DNA of 64,000 nucleotides, from assembly GCA_034359265.1 (NCBI GenBank), contig CP136896.1, forward strand, positions 22,475,501-22,539,500. The letters run 5' to 3'. The position numbers and the translations under genes are program-made. The notes beneath the pieces were generated by a model. It ran no database searches and was not told where the DNA came from. It was given only the letters and a program-made list of their open reading frames with translations. Each line of letters begins with the position of its first letter. The stretch's first letter is position 1. Below, piece by piece: positions 1 through 12,507 of this stretch. Origin of the DNA: Canna indica. Taxonomy: Eukaryota > Streptophyta > Magnoliopsida > Zingiberales > Cannaceae.

Positions 1-27
1 ATTGGTACTGATATTATTATTCTGCAG

Positions 28-1078
28 GCTCTCTATACATGGGCTGAGGACCAAAGGCCCTTCATTTACGCTGCCTAGGAGGCTATTTCCCGGGCAAGAT
101 ACAACAGGCAGCTGGGGCAGGCCCGGTCCCAGGCGATGGCACGACCTGGGACTACTAACATCGCGGAGACTCGGGGATACGGCCCCGATTGGATTACTCC
201 GGATATATGGGACTAGCTCGTGGGAATATGGTCGACGGATCGATGGCAGGAGGTTTCTAGGAATGCGGCTAGAAATTGCATGTCGGGGGGAGCAACGCGT
301 CACACCGGCGGCTCTATTCCATTTGCAGTGCACGCGAACCGTATGGTAAGTATACCTTTTAATTATATATTTTATTTGTTACTATGTGTACTAATTAATG
401 TATTAGTTTTGTAAATGTAGACGACGGTGTCGGATGACGGGACTGTCCAGCGACCCTCCCCGATGGCGGTGTTTGAGCGGACTCACCGTCGAGCACATGG
501 GACGGGGGAGTACATCGACAACCGCGCTGCATACATTATGGTAACTATATATTTGTTTAAATTATTCATTATATATTTATAATTTAAGTTTTATGATAAA
601 TATTAAACAAAAAATCAAACTCGAGTAGGAGACCTACAGCCAGACGGTGGTGCGGCGCGGGGGCACCCCCGAGGACTTTGACGCAGCAATGTGGGTCGAG
701 GCCGCAGGTGGCTGAGACCATGGCCGCGTATATGGCTTTGCAGATAGTGGTCATGCGCGAGCCGTACTAGGGCCACTTGGGGCACCGACCCCTCCGGTCG
801 CTGGTGAGCGGAAGTCCACCTCCAGATCCAATTATGATCATAGTAGCAGAATAAGGACTCTAGAGGAGACGGTCGCGCGTCAGACTGAGATGATGGAGCG
901 CCAGAGTCAAATGATGGCGGAGATGCATGCTATGCTACGCAACATGTCAGGTCATCCCGAAGCAGGCATCTCTTCGGCATCATCTCACCCATCGTCCTCG
1001 AGTCAATCCACGCCGGTGTACACTCAAGCACTCCAGACCCCGCCAAATGATCCAGGCCATCCTCCATCGTCATCGTGA
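28..1078 (+). pseudogene. CACTA transposase-type gene (plant transposase, Ptta/En/Spm), C-terminal exons
   Basis: Three exons can be traced: 28-345, 421-540 and 629-1078. All have AG acceptors, the first two have GT donors, and the reading frame is continuous. The encoded stretch includes RWQEVSRNAARNC, FERTHRRAHGTGEYIDNRAA and RRGGTPEDFDAAMWVEA, a pattern typical of the plant Transposase_24 family, followed by a Gln/Met-rich probable coiled coil (MMERQSQMMAEMHAML) and a Ser/Pro-rich tail. In-frame stops occur near 76, 214 and 713, the last looking like a Trp codon changed to TGA, so it is not functional as read. A similar tail occurs in the second CACTA copy near 43.86-44.28 kb. The 5' exons are outside the window. 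Confidence 0.72.
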
Positions 1079-1344
1079 GATTTTTTTTTATTGACTTTGT
1101 TACTGAGATATTATACTTGTTTAATTTATTTTGTTTGGATATTGATACTTCAATTTTGCATTTGAATAGTTTTTATACTATTGTGGATAATTATAAATAT
1201 AAATATTATTGTTTTGATGTATATCTTGGTGTATTTGTGATGTGTGAATGAATGTGTGTATGAGTGTATGGGTGTGTGAGTTATGTATCAGATAATGTAT
1301 CAATGGAAATTTGAAATTTTAATTTTTTTCGTTACCAGGTTCAC

Positions 1345-1696
1345 ATCATCAGCAACGGCTTTCCCACGGCCGTCCGTGGGAAAGCCGTTGCTAAAAGTTT
1401 ATCGAAAGCCGTTGCTGATGACCTACAACAACGGCTTAGCAACGGGCTCACCAGCCGTTGCTCTTAATATTATCAGCAACGGCTCCGCGTCCGTGGCAAA
1501 ACCGTTGCTGATAATAGCAATGGCCCGAGCGACCGTTGCTGATCCGTTGCTGATCCGTTGCTAAGTTATCAGCAACGCAATTTTCTGCCACGGCTCCATT
1601 GCAACGGCGCCAGCCGTTGCACGCCGTTGCTGATGATTTTCAGCAATGACTCAGCAACGGCATCAGCCATTGCTGATGCTCATTTTTCTAGTAGTG
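1345..1696. repeat. CACTA subterminal repeats
   Basis: Many direct and inverted copies of a roughly 10-bp motif, cagcaacggc / gccgttgctg, often in palindromic pairs, end at the terminal inverted repeat. In known CACTA elements such motifs bind the TNPA-like protein; that role is inferred here. Confidence 0.8.
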
Positions 1697-2403
1697 TAAA
1701 AGTATCTACCACCCGAAGAAAGTAACAATCAATAAAATAACAATACCGTACGATGTCGATAGCCCGGCGGAGATTGAAGGCGGTCCGACGAAGGCTAAAG
1801 GCAGCAAGCAGCCCCAGCAAAGGTTGAAGGCAGCCCAGTAAAGATCGAACACAAGACCGGAGAAGTCCACGATATAATCTTTTGGATTATTGAATCATGC
1901 AACTTGCAAGTGCATCACATAACAATTATGTTAGACTAGGAAATAATGAATTAACTAATTAAAATTTAAAAGTATATTTGTGTGCACAAAATGATGGGTA
2001 ACTTGCATTGTCACTACATAAGTCTATTAAGCTAATTAAGCACTGAGAAGTGAGAACAATTGATTGAATTAATGAAGAAAAATAATTAAGCACTAAGAAG
2101 TCCTCACAAGCGACTACAGTTGCGCACTTGAACAGCACTAGCTATGCATGCAGCACAACGTCGACACTGCACAACGCTGGCAAGTCGGCAACACATAGTG
2201 GTTGTCGGTCGAACTCGAAGGTGATCGATGGAGGGTCGGCAACGCACTACCGGCCAGCAGGCTACGGCTCTCGCGAGCGATAAATGCGATGTCGTCGAGA
2301 CTACGACGCTCACGACGGCATCGCGTGAGTAAAGGAGCTGCTGGCGTGCCACTGCTGCGCTCGTGACTCGCGAGTGAAGGCGCTGGATGCTGCCGTATGT
2401 AGG
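1697..2403. other. No gene recognised (left flank of Gypsy insertion)
   Basis: The stretch between the CACTA end and the Gypsy element shows no supported gene. A short minus-strand ORF (2104-2352) is GC-rich and without recognisable motifs. Before the Gypsy insertion this sequence was continuous with 12508 onward; both sides carry the phrase gagtgaaggcgctg or gagtgaaggagct. Confidence 0.5.
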
Positions 2404-2765
2404 CCGAGTGTAATATCCCAGATATTTAAATTTATTATTTTTCCTTTTATGTGTATTTGCCAGCCTAGCGGACTAGTTCGTGGTCGAGCCGAGTCAACTC
2501 ATGGTCCGGAGCGAGCTTGTGAGCTCGGGTAAGTAGAATATAAATTTATGAATTTTTAGGCTTGGGTAGTTGAGAATATTTAATTTGGTGTTGTCTATGC
2601 ATAATTGCTAATTATGTTCATATGAGTATTTAATTAATTATTTGGGATTTATTAGAATAAGATTATTTAAATTATTTAAGTCTATCGGGTTAGCGAGTTT
2701 TGGTTTTGGCTTAAGATGGATGCGGGTTGTGAATTAAGGGTTGAAGGGGTTAGGGTTGAGGAGGG

Positions 2766-2774
2766 TATATAAAA
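2766..2774 (+). promoter_or_regulatory. LTR TATA box
   Basis: tatataaaa within ggtatataaaaaccccc, in the U3/R part of the 5' LTR. The 3' LTR has the matching gtataaaaaccccc near 9642. The promoter role is inferred. Confidence 0.6.
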
Positions 2775-4157
2775 ACCCCCATCATGGCTTGTGGCTCCTA
2801 TTTTGGAGCCACCCAAAAAGTTGACAAAGGGAGCCAGCCGCCAGCCCCCTTTCCCTCTTCCCCTTGGAGCCACCGCCTGTGAGCCAAGCCGCCGAGCCGC
2901 AGTTTCCTTCTCCTTCATTCTTTCTTCTTTCCTTTGGAGCTGAGCCGAGCTGAGACGTTGCTTCCTTCTCCTTCCTTCTTTCTTCTTCCCTTTGCAGCCG
3001 AGCCAAGAGGAGCCAGCCGAGCCGTCCTCTTCTTCCCCTCTCTCCCTCTCTCCAAGTCGGCGGCTTGGAGTGAGCCGCCGCCCCTTGGAGCCATTTTTGG
3101 GTTGAGCCGTTGGTCTTTTGAAGCCGAATTCGATGGCCATCGTCCGGGATTTCTTTCCTAATATTTTTCCAAATTAAGGTGAGTGGTGTTATCCCTCCTA
3201 TTCAGATTTTCTTCGAATTCTCTTGAAGTCGCATTGAAGATTCTTGATCTTGAAGATGTTTATTTTTGTTCTTGAGATTTTCTTGGTTTTTATGCCATGT
3301 TTTAAATCTTAAATTTTGATCTCAAATCATGGGACTTATGTTTAATGGAAGATCTGTGATTTTATAATTAAATCTTGTGAATCTTGGGCGCAAACCTCAT
3401 CGTGGAGTTCTGGATGTTCTTGATGCTAAAGAATTAATTTAATCTCCTTGATACTTGGTTTAGAGTTTCTTGATATATATGCTAGTTTTTATTAAGTAAA
3501 AATTATAATATTTTATGCGTGATTGGCTTGATGACATGAATATGTGATGTTAGAAATTTAGGGATTTAATTATGTAAAATTCAGATTTTATTTCATGTTG
3601 TGCTGAAAATTCCAGCTTTCTGAAATTTATGTGTTGTTTATTGAATCTGGACTGATATTTGATTTCTCTATTATTATGTGATTAGATCTCTGATTATAGT
3701 TGTGTAACCTATCGTTTTGACTAGAAAATATAGTTTGGACATAGGACACACTTTGGAGAGTAGATTCTAGGTATACAAAAACTTCTAGGCAGAACAAAAC
3801 CCTAAAATAAAATCCTAATTGAGATGATCTAAATTTTAATTCTATAATTAAAATTGGGTTTAAGGGTGAGCATAATTTGTTATGAACCAACTTACAAGGT
3901 ATTCATGAAATAAAACCACACGAGTTCATGACATTACGGGTCTAAGGGACAGGGGTCGGGTTTGGGGTGTTGAGACGCTTCATAATGAGGACACCCCTAG
4001 AACACCGTAGGAGAATCTTGACTTAGGTCTTGATGCGCCATATCCTTGGGAATGGCGGAGCAGCTCGATTAGGAGTCGGGGTTCGGGCTACGCCCGGGTG
4101 GTTGGACGCCAAAATTCCCAACCTGTAGGATAAGTTCGGAGGGCCTTTCCCGAATAT

Positions 4158-4417
4158 CCTAGTATGTGTTGTTGCCTTCGGTATGGTGGGCTTCAGCCCG
4201 ATGCACTTCCCTAGTATGTGTTGTTGCGTTTGGCATGGTGGGCTTTGGCCCGATGCACTTCCCTAGTATGTGATGTTGCCTTTGGCATGGTGGGCTTTGG
4301 CTCGATGCACTTTCCTAGTATGTGTTGTTGCCTTCGGCATGGTGGGCTTCGGCCAGATGCACTTTCCTAGTATGTGTTGTTGCCTTCGGCATGATGGGGT
4401 TTCGACCTGATGCACAT
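4158..4417. repeat. 52-bp minisatellite in 5' LTR
   Basis: The phrase cctagtatgtg recurs at 4158, 4210, 4262, 4314 and 4366, an exact 52-bp period. Each unit contains ttgttgcctt(c/t)ggcatggtggg and gatgcactt. A more degenerate unit follows. Confidence 0.9.
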
Positions 4418-5030
4418 TTTGTGGGTGATGTTGCCTTCGAACATGGTAGGGCTTTGGCTTGATGCACCTCTTTGAGAGCTAGATGCCGTGGGTATGGGTG
4501 GCCTATTGGCTTGGTAGCTAATCACACCTTTGTGACATTGCCTCTATAGAGATAGATATATTCTTGTTATCTCTGTGGTGTTGATTTGTGGGGGTTGGTA
4601 AAACTGCTCACTGAGTTTTTTGAACTCACTCGTTGTCGTTGTTTTGTTTTATTTTTGCAAAGCCTGACCGGTGAGGAGGGCTGGAGCACTTGGCATAGCT
4701 GGAGAGCAGAGGAGCCACATGATCTCATAGCAGTCCTAGTTTAGGGTCGTAGTCGAGTCTGTAGTAGGTTGTCGTGTACTTTTGTTTTGGTATTTAGAGT
4801 TGTAGTCCTGGGGGACATTCACGTTTTATTTATTAAAAGAACTGTTGCTCTTCGATTTATTTCCGCACTTGAGATATGTATTTAAAACCTTGTTGTTTTG
4901 AAATGAAAATCTATTTTGGTTCTTTTATTATTAAAAGCTGTTATTTACTTGTTGTTTATGAAGTTGGCATGTGCATGAGTTAGGCTGCGGGGTATAGGTA
5001 CGTGATCCTGCAATTGGGACGTGATAAAGT

Positions 5031-5042
5031 TGGTAACAGAGC
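5031..5042 (+). other. Primer binding site (initiator tRNA-Met), Gypsy element
   Basis: tggtaacagagc lies four bases after the 5' LTR. The canonical plant site is TGGTATCAGAGC, so one base differs. Confidence 0.8.
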
Positions 5043-5236
5043 ATGTGGTTCGGTCTGACTACGACCTAGAGTTGTCACCGTATAGGGCATTGCTAGCGTG
5101 TCAGTATACGGTAGGGGTATGCTATGAGATCAATGGGCTAAGTCTGCACCTCAACGCGACTTCTGGTTTAGTTTGCAAAACATTGGGTGAATTCAATTGC
5201 TTAATCTTGAATTATTTCTTTTTTGGTGTTTCCAGA

Positions 5237-8200
5237 TTGATGAAGGCCTTTGATGCCACAAGGAGCGATAGTGATAGCAACTCCTCTGAGCGACGAGGAC
5301 GGAGCCGGGGTCGTGGGAGACCACAGCAGGCCCGGGAGGAACTGGGACAGTCCCAGGGTAGCACAGGTTGAGGCCGTGAATGGCCCTGTGCTAGAGAGTG
5401 CACCATTTTTGGAGGGGCTACCTTTGTATGGGTGTTTGGATTAGAGATCCTTGCAATGATTGCTTAGCATCTTGAATGATTCATTGGGTCTCGTCATATA
5501 GTTAAATATTTATGGTGCAGTATGGTTAGAGCGGCCCTAGGGATCCTAGGGGGGCTGGTTGATAGAGTTCTGCAGAAGGGATCTGCAGGGGTTGGCTGAG
5601 AGTAAATTTTCCCTATAGCTGAAATTTTGGATTGATTGGAGGATCTTTCCTTTAGATTTCAGGAAATATAAATTATGGGTGTAGAGAGACCTTATACTTA
5701 AGGGCCATGATTGTATGCGACTAGAGTTGAGCAGGACCTGAGCGGGTTTTGCTTTGAGGCATGTTTTGGGTGCGGTTTGGTTGGGCACTTCATAAAGTAT
5801 TGTCCTGGCAAGGGTAGTCAGCAGTCTGATCAGACCAGAGGGAAGACACTGATGTCAGTAGGTTCCGTAGCTCAGAGGGGTCAGACTCAGGGAGGAGGCC
5901 AGCGAGCTGGTGGTTCAGAGAGGCATGCTGCACGGGTGTTTCTGTGATGGCAGAGACAGTCTTTCGAGGCTGTGAGGTTGTCATTTGTGGGCATGTGCTG
6001 ATGGCCGATTTGACACTCCTGCCGATGTTGGAGCTTGATGTAATACTGGGCATGGACTGGTTGGCGGATCATTCCGCCTCAGTGGATTGCATGGCTAAGA
6101 TTATGGCCTTCAGTAAGTCCGGAATGCCCTAATTTACCTTCTAGGGTAGGGAAAGGGTGAGCCGTTGATGGCGATATCAGCTCTTAAGGTCCGAAAGTTA
6201 CTTTTGGCAGATGTCAGTCATTTTTGACCTTTGTGTCAGTGGTAGAGGAAGGTGGAGGTGCGGTTGGAGACATTGGGAGGACGCCTGTAGTATGTGGGTT
6301 CTCTGATGTGTTTTCGGAGGAGTTGCCAGGGTTACCTCTAGAGAGAAATCGAATTCTATATCGATTTGTAGCCAGGGGTGAAGCCGATCTCCATTCCTCG
6401 ATACCGAATGACACCAACTGAGTTGAGGGAGTTGAGGTCCCAGTTGCAGGAGCTGCTTGATTTGGGTTTCATTGCCCCAGTGTTTCGCCTTGGGGTGCTC
6501 CAATGCTCTTTGTAAAGAAGAAGGATGGATCCATGCGGATGTGCATTGATTATCGACAGCTTAACAAGGTAACAGTGAAGAATCGGTACTCGTTGCCCAG
6601 GATTGATGATTTGTTTGATCAGCTTCAAGGAGTGCAATTGTTTTCTAAGATTGACCTACAGTCAGCCGGTCAGGGTCTCATCAGTTGAGGATTCGGGATA
6701 GTGACGTCCCTAAGACTGCTTTCAAGTCAAGGTATGGGCACTTTGAGTTTCTGGTGATGTCATTCGGGCTGACTAATGCACCTACAGCATTTATGGACCT
6801 GATGAACCGAGTGTTCAAGGAATACCTCGATAAGTTTGTGATTGTGTTCATTGATGATATTTTGATTTATTCCAGGAGCAGGGAGGAGCATGCTGAGCAC
6901 TTGAGGGTAGTTATGGAAACTCTTAGGGGGCACAGGTTGTATGCCAAATTCTCCAAGTGCGAGTTCTGGCTGGAGAGCGTAGGGTTTCTTGGTCATGTGG
7001 TGTCTAAGGAAGGAATAATGGTGGACCCTGCCAAGATAGAGGTAGTTCAAAACTGGAAGAGACTGACCAATGTCTCGGAGATTCGCAGTTTTCTAGGGTT
7101 GGCAGGTTACTACAGAAAGTTTGTGAAGAATTTCCACAGGATTGCAGCGCCATTGACCCGCCTGACCCAGAAGAAGGTCAAGTTCGAATGAGACAGTAAG
7201 TGCTAGGAGAGATTTTTGAAGCTCAAGGACCGCTTGACGTTGGCGCTAGTTTTAGTAGTACCCTCGGGTTCAAGAGGTTTTTGTTGTTTATTGTGATGCC
7301 TCTCGAGTCGGCTTGGGTTGCGTGCTGATGCAGAATGGCAGAGTGATAGCCTATGGCCCTATGCCTCCAGGCAGTTAAAGGTTCATGAGAAGAATTGCCC
7401 AACCCATGACCTTGAGCTTGCAGCGGTGGTGTTCGCATTGAAGATGTGGCGTCACTACCTTTATGGCGAGGCTTATGAGATATAAACTGATCATAAGAGC
7501 CTCCAGTATTTGCTTACCCAGAAGGAGTTGAACCAGAGACAGAGAAGATGGCTTGAGCTGTTGAAGGACTATGACTGTACGATCATGTGCAATCCAGGGA
7601 AAGCTAATGTGGTAGCTGATGCCTTGAGCAGGAAATCTATGGGCAGTTAAGCACATTTGGCGGTCAGTAGGAGGTCGTTGGCTCAGGAGTTGGCCTTATG
7701 CTTGGATGGAGGAGCAGTCTTGTCAGTGTCAGAATCGGGTGCGTTGGTGGCCCACTTGAGAGTGCAATCGGTGTTGGTTGACATGTTGCGGGTAGCGTAG
7801 GAGGAGGATGCCTTTTGTGCACTCACTAAGGATCTGGCTAGGAGAGGCGATGCTGATAATGGGTTCAGTGTGAGCTCGAAAGGCATTCTGAGGTTTAAGA
7901 ACAGGATAGTAGTGCCAGATATGGTCGAGGTTCGCAGGCAGGTGCTAGAGATGGCTCATCGGTCCACATACACTATGCATCCGGGAGCCACGAAGATGTA
8001 CCAGGACCTAATGCAGAATTATTGGTGGAAAAACATGGAAAGAGAAGTGGCCGAATTTGTGTCTAGGTGCTTAGTGTGTCAGCAGGTGAAGGCTGAGCAT
8101 TTGAAGCCGGCATGGTTACTCCAGAAATTAGGGGTACCGGAGTGGAAATCGGAGAAGATAACCATGGATTTCATGACTCGGTTGCCAAAGTCCGGGAAAG

Positions 8201-9278
8201 GCAATGACTCTACCTGGTAGTGGTGGATCGCCTAACCAAGTCATCGCACTTCATACCAGTCAGGACGACCTTTTTCAGCTGAGCAGTATCCGAGGTTATT
8301 TTTGGATCGGATCGTCACTTATCATGGAGTTCCAATTATGATTATCTCAGATCGGGGCACTCAATTCACGACTCAATTTTGGCAGTCATTCCAGGAGGCC
8401 TTGGGCACTCAGGTTCGGTTTAGTACCACATTTCACCCTCAGACAAATGGTCAGTCAGAGCGGACTATTCAGATGCTGGAGGATACGCTGAGGGCATGTG
8501 TCTTAGACCTGGAGGGCAGTTGGGAGAAGCACTTACCTCAGATTGAGTTTGCTTATAATAACAGCTACCACAACAGCATTGGGATGGCCCCCTTTGAGGC
8601 TTTGTACGTGCGGAGATGCAGGTCGCCTGTAGGCTGGCAGGAGATTCCCTTAGGGTGGAACCTGATCTGGTGGAGGAGGCTGTGGAAAAAGTGAAGCAAA
8701 TCAGAGAGAGGTTGTTGGCAGCTCAGAGTCGTCAGAAGATGTATGCGAATGGAAAGGCCAGGGAGGTAGAGATTGCTGAGGGGAATATGGTGTTCCTCAA
8801 GGTGTTTCCTATGAAAGGGGTAGTGAGGTTTGGTAAGAAAGGAAAGCTAAGCTCTAGGTTCATTGGGTCGTTTCCTATTCTCCGGTGCACGGGAGTTGTG
8901 GCCTATGAGTTAGCCCTACCTCCTAGTATGGACCGAGTACATCCAGTATTCCATGTGTCTATGCTGAATAGGTATATTCGGGATGAGTCCCATGTGATCG
9001 AGTCTATCGCAGTAGAGGTGGATTGAGCAGTCTCCTATGAGGAGTGGCCAGTTGAGGTGCTAGACCGGCAGATCCGGAAAGTGAGGTCCAAGGAGATTAC
9101 CTTGGTTAAAGTCAGATGGGAGCATCATTACGGCCAGGAGGCCACCTGGGAGGTGGAGCAGGATATGAGGGAGCGTTATCCTTCATTATTTGATGATGCG
9201 GTGAGTTCTTATTCTTTTCTGAAATTCGAGGACGAATTTTCTTTAAAGAGGGAGGATTGTAATATCCCAAATATTTAA
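5237..9278 (+). pseudogene. Decayed gag-pol of Tekay/Del-type Gypsy element
   Basis: Coding pieces appear in order in shifting frames. A degenerate gag ends in a CCHC knuckle (CFGCGLVGHFIKYC, 5762-5803). A protease-end motif DVILGMDWLA follows near 6033. RT blocks are [20 protein letters not shown] (from 6506), [20 protein letters not shown] (near 6733) and FIDDILIYS (6847). RNase H remnants (VYCDASRVGLG) lie near 7288. The integrase has a zinc region ending CLVCQQVK (about 8070) and core motifs ISDRGTQF and HPQTNGQSERT (8346-8463). A chromodomain-like end (VRWEHHYGQEATWEVEQDM) lies near 9110. Stops and frameshifts interrupt every domain, so no single product can be made. Confidence 0.9.
9245..9256 (+). 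other. Polypurine tract, Gypsy element
   Basis: aaagagggagga immediately precedes the 3' LTR start at 9258. This is the expected plus-strand primer position. Confidence 0.8.
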
Positions 9279-9680
9279 ATTTATTATTTTTCCTTTTATG
9301 TGTATTTGCCAGCCTAGCGGACTAGTAGAATATAAATTTATGAATTCTACTATGTGTATTTTTCCTCATGGTCCGGAGCGAGCTTGCGAGCTTGGGTAAG
9401 TAGAATATAAATTTATAAATTTATAAATTTTTAGGCTTGGGTAGTTGAGAGTATTTAATTTAGTGCCGTGTGTGCATAATTACTAATTATGTTCATATGA
9501 GTATTTAATTAATTATTTGTGATTTATTAGAATGAGATTAATTAAATTATTTAAGTCTATCGGGTTAGCGGATTTTGGTTTTGGCTTAAGGTGGATGCGG
9601 GTTGTGAATTAAGGGTTCAAGGGGTTAGGGTTGATGAGGGTGTATAAAAACCCCCATCATGGCTTTTGGCTCCTATTTTG

Positions 9681-10120
9681 TAGCGGTGAGCGGGTCCGGG
9701 TACCCTGTATTTTTTATGATACCCGAACCCTACCCTGTATAGGACTGGTTCCTAAGTTTTGGAACCAGACCCTGCCCTGTTAGAACCTGGAACCGGACCC
9801 TACCCGGAACCACAGGTTACGAGTACCGGGTACCCTGTTGGAACTTGTCCTGGAACCTATAAATGAACAGGTTCCATGTTGGAACCTATTCTAGAACTTG
9901 TAAATGTACATGGTCCAACAAGGTACCCTGTTGGAACCTGTACCCTGGAACCTGTAAATGAACAAGTTCCAGAGTATAGGTTCCGGTTCCAAGTACCCGA
10001 TGTGTTGGACTCAAAACTGGAACCGATTTTAACCGATTCTTAAATTTTTGTCCCGGAACCTACCCAATCGGGTCGGTTCCAACCGGTTCTGGGTCTACCC
10101 GGTACCCACGCACACCCCTA
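9681..10120. mobile_element. hAT-type MITE nested in the 3' LTR
   Basis: The insertion is absent from the equivalent place in the 5' LTR. It is flanked by the exact 8-bp duplication CTATTTTG (9673-9680 and 10121-10128). Ends are imperfect inverted repeats: TAGCGGTGAGCGGGT against the complement of ACCCACGCACACCCCTA. An 8-bp duplication with TAGGGGTG-like termini fits hAT. The interior is a run of ggaacctg, ggtaccct and cggttcc motifs with no coding capacity. Confidence 0.9.
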
Positions 10121-11499
10121 CTATTTTGGATCCACCCAAAAAGTTGACAAAGGGATCCAGCCGCCAAGCCAAGCCAAGCCGCCACCCCCCTTTCCCTCTT
10201 CCCCTTGGAGCCGCCGCATGTGAGCCAAGCCGTCGAGCCGCTGCTTCCTTCTCCTTCATTCTTTCTTCTTTCCTTTGGAGCTGAGCCGAGAGGAGCCGAG
10301 CCGAGCCGATGCTTCCTTCTCCTTCCTTCTTTCTTCTTCCCTTTGGAGCCGAGCCAAGAGGAGCCAGCCGAGCCGTCCTCTTCTTCCCCTCTCTCCAAGC
10401 CGGTGGCTTGGAGTGAGTCGCTGCCCCTTGGAGCCATTTTTGGGTTGAGCCGTCAATCTTTTGAAGCTGGATCCGATGGCCGTCGTTCGGGATTTCTTTC
10501 CTAATATTTTTCCAAATTAAGGTGAGTGGTTTTATCCCTCCTATCTGGGTTTTCTTCGAATTCTCTTGAAGCCGCCTTGAAGATTCTTGATCTTGAAGAT
10601 GTTTATTTTTGTTCTTGAGATTTTCTTGGTTTCTATGCCATGTTTAGATATTAAATTTTGATCTCATATCACGGGACTTATGTTTAAGGGAAGATATGTG
10701 ATTTTATAATTAAATCTTGTGAATCTTGGGTGCAAACCTCATCTTGGAGTTCTAGATGTTCTTGATGCTAAAGAATTAATTTAATCTCCTTGATTCTTGG
10801 TTTAGGGATTCTTGATATATATGATAGTTTTTATTGAGTAAAAATTACGAGATTGTATGCATGATTGGCTTGATGACATGAATCTATGATGTTAGAAATT
10901 TAGGGATTTAATTCTATAAAATTCAGATTTTATTTCATGTTGTGCTGGAAATTTCAGCTTTCTGAAATTTATGTGATGTTTATTGAATCTGGGCTGATTT
11001 TTTATTTCTATGTTATTATGTGATTAGATCTCTGATTATAGTCGTGTAGCCTATCTTTTTGACCAGAAAATATAGTTTGGACATAGGACACACTTTGGAG
11101 AGTAGATTCTAGGTATACAAACACTTCTAGGCAGAACAAAACCCTAAAATAAAATCCTAATTGAGATGATCTAAATTTTAATTCTATAATTAAAATTGGG
11201 TTTAAGGGTGAGCATAATCTGTTATGAACCAATTTACAAGGTATTCATGAAATAAAACCACACGAGTTCATGACATTACGGGTCTAAGGGACAGGGGTCG
11301 GGTTTGGGGTGTTGAGACGCTTCATAATGAGGACACCCCTAGAACACTGTAGGAGAATCTTGACTTAGGTCTTGATGCGCCATATCCTTGGGAATGGCGG
11401 AGCGGCTCGATTAGGAGTCGGGGTTTGAGCTATGCCTGGGTGGTTGGACGCCAAAATTCCCAACCTGCAGGATAAGTTCGGAGGGCCTTTCCTGGATAT

Positions 11500-11863
11500 C
11501 CTAGTATGTGTTGTTGCCTTCGGCATGGTGGGCTTTGGCCCGATGCACTTCCCTAGTATGTGCTGTTGCTTTCGGCATGGTAGGCTTTGGCCCGATGCAC
11601 TTCCCTAGTATGTGTTGTTGCCTTCGGCATGGTGGGCTTTGGCCCGATGCACTTTCCTAGTATGTGTTGTTGCCTTCGGCATGATGGGCTTCAGCCAAAT
11701 GCACTTTCCTAGTATGTGTTGTTGCCTTCGGCATGGTGGGCTTCGGCCCGATGCACTTTCCTAGTATGTGCTGTTGCCTTCGGCATGGTGGGCTTCAGCC
11801 CGATGCACTTTCCTAGTATGTGTTGTTGCCTTCGGCATGATAGAGTTTCGACCTGATGCATAT
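11500..11863. repeat. 52-bp minisatellite in 3' LTR
   Basis: cctagtatgtg recurs at 11500, 11552, 11604, 11656, 11708, 11760 and 11812, always 52 bp apart. That gives seven units against five in the 5' LTR. Confidence 0.9.
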
Positions 11864-12507
11864 TTTGTGGGTGATGTTGCCTTCGAACATGGTAGGGCTT
11901 CGGCCTGATGCACCTCTTTGAGAGTTAGATGCTGTGGGCATGGGTGGCCTATTGGCCTGGTAGCTAATCACACCTTTGTGACATTGCCTCTATAGAGATA
12001 GATATATTCTTGTTATCTCTGTGGTGTTGATTTGTGGGGGTTGGTAAAACTGCTCACTGAGTTTTTTGAACTCACTCGTTGTCGTTGTTTTGTTTTATTT
12101 TTGCAAAGCCTGACCGGTGAGGAGGGCTGGAGCACTTGGCGTAGCTGGAGAGCAGAGGAGCCACATGATCTCATAGCAGTCCTAGTTTAGGGTCGTAGTC
12201 GAGTCTGTAGTAGGTTGTCATGCACTTTTGTTTTGGTATTTGGAGTTGTAGTCCCGTGGGGACATTCACGTTTTATTCAGTTTTATTTATTAAAAGAACT
12301 GTTGCTCTTCGATTTATTTCCGCACTTGAGATATGTATTTAAAACCTTATTGTTTTGAAATGAAAATCTATTTTGGTTCTTTTATTATTAAAAGCTGTTA
12401 TTTACTATTTGTTTATGATGTTGGCATGTGCATGAGTTAGGCTGCGGGGTATAGGTACGTATACCCTGGCCGGTCACGTGACCCTGCAATTGGGGCGTGA
12501 CACCGAG

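Larger units (their letters stand above)
1..1696 (+). mobile_element. CACTA (En/Spm) transposon, 3' portion
   Basis: The terminus at 1681-1696 reads catttttctagtagtg, the reverse complement of a CACTACTAGAAAAATG-type CACTA terminal inverted repeat. About 350 bp of subterminal repeats built from cagcaacggc and its complement lie just inside it, as is usual for the superfamily. Upstream is a decayed transposase-type gene in the same orientation. The left end lies outside the window, so the 3-bp target duplication cannot be checked. Confidence 0.85.
2409..5026 (+). repeat. 5' LTR of the Gypsy element
   Basis: The LTR is 2618 bp. It begins TGTAATATCCC and ends in gggacgtgata, where the expected TGACA end is mutated. 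It matches 9258-12502 along most of its length, but it lacks the 440-bp MITE, has five rather than seven copies of a 52-bp repeat, and has lost about 20 bp near its 3' end (around 5001). A GC-rich region near 2820-3120, rich in gagccgagcc-type runs, yields spurious ORFs on both strands. Confidence 0.93.
2409..12502 (+). mobile_element. Full-length Gypsy LTR retrotransposon, Tekay/Del chromodomain type
   Basis: The element runs from TGTAATATCCC at 2409 to GGGGCGTGACA at 12502. It is flanked by the exact 5-bp target duplication CCGAG at 2404-2408 and 12503-12507. It has two LTRs (2409-5026 and 9258-12502), an initiator tRNA-Met primer binding site at 5031 with one mismatch, and a purine tract at 9245-9256. 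The internal order is zinc knuckle, protease, RT, RNase H, integrase, chromodomain, which fits the Tekay/Del chromovirus lineage. Many stops and frame breaks and clear LTR divergence mark it as old and non-autonomous. Confidence 0.93.
9258..12502 (+). repeat. 3' LTR of the Gypsy element
   Basis: The LTR is 3245 bp, from TGTAATATCCC to GGCGTGACA. It is 627 bp longer than its partner, mainly because of a 440-bp MITE plus its 8-bp duplication and two extra 52-bp minisatellite units. The 9320-9380 stretch is locally rearranged relative to the 5' LTR. Confidence 0.93.

Noticed and set aside
2682..3161. Overlapping ORFs on both strands in the Gypsy LTR (also at 10048-10504)
   Set aside because: They fall in a GC-rich, gagccgagcc-repetitive part of the LTR and are open in both strands. 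No domain is visible.
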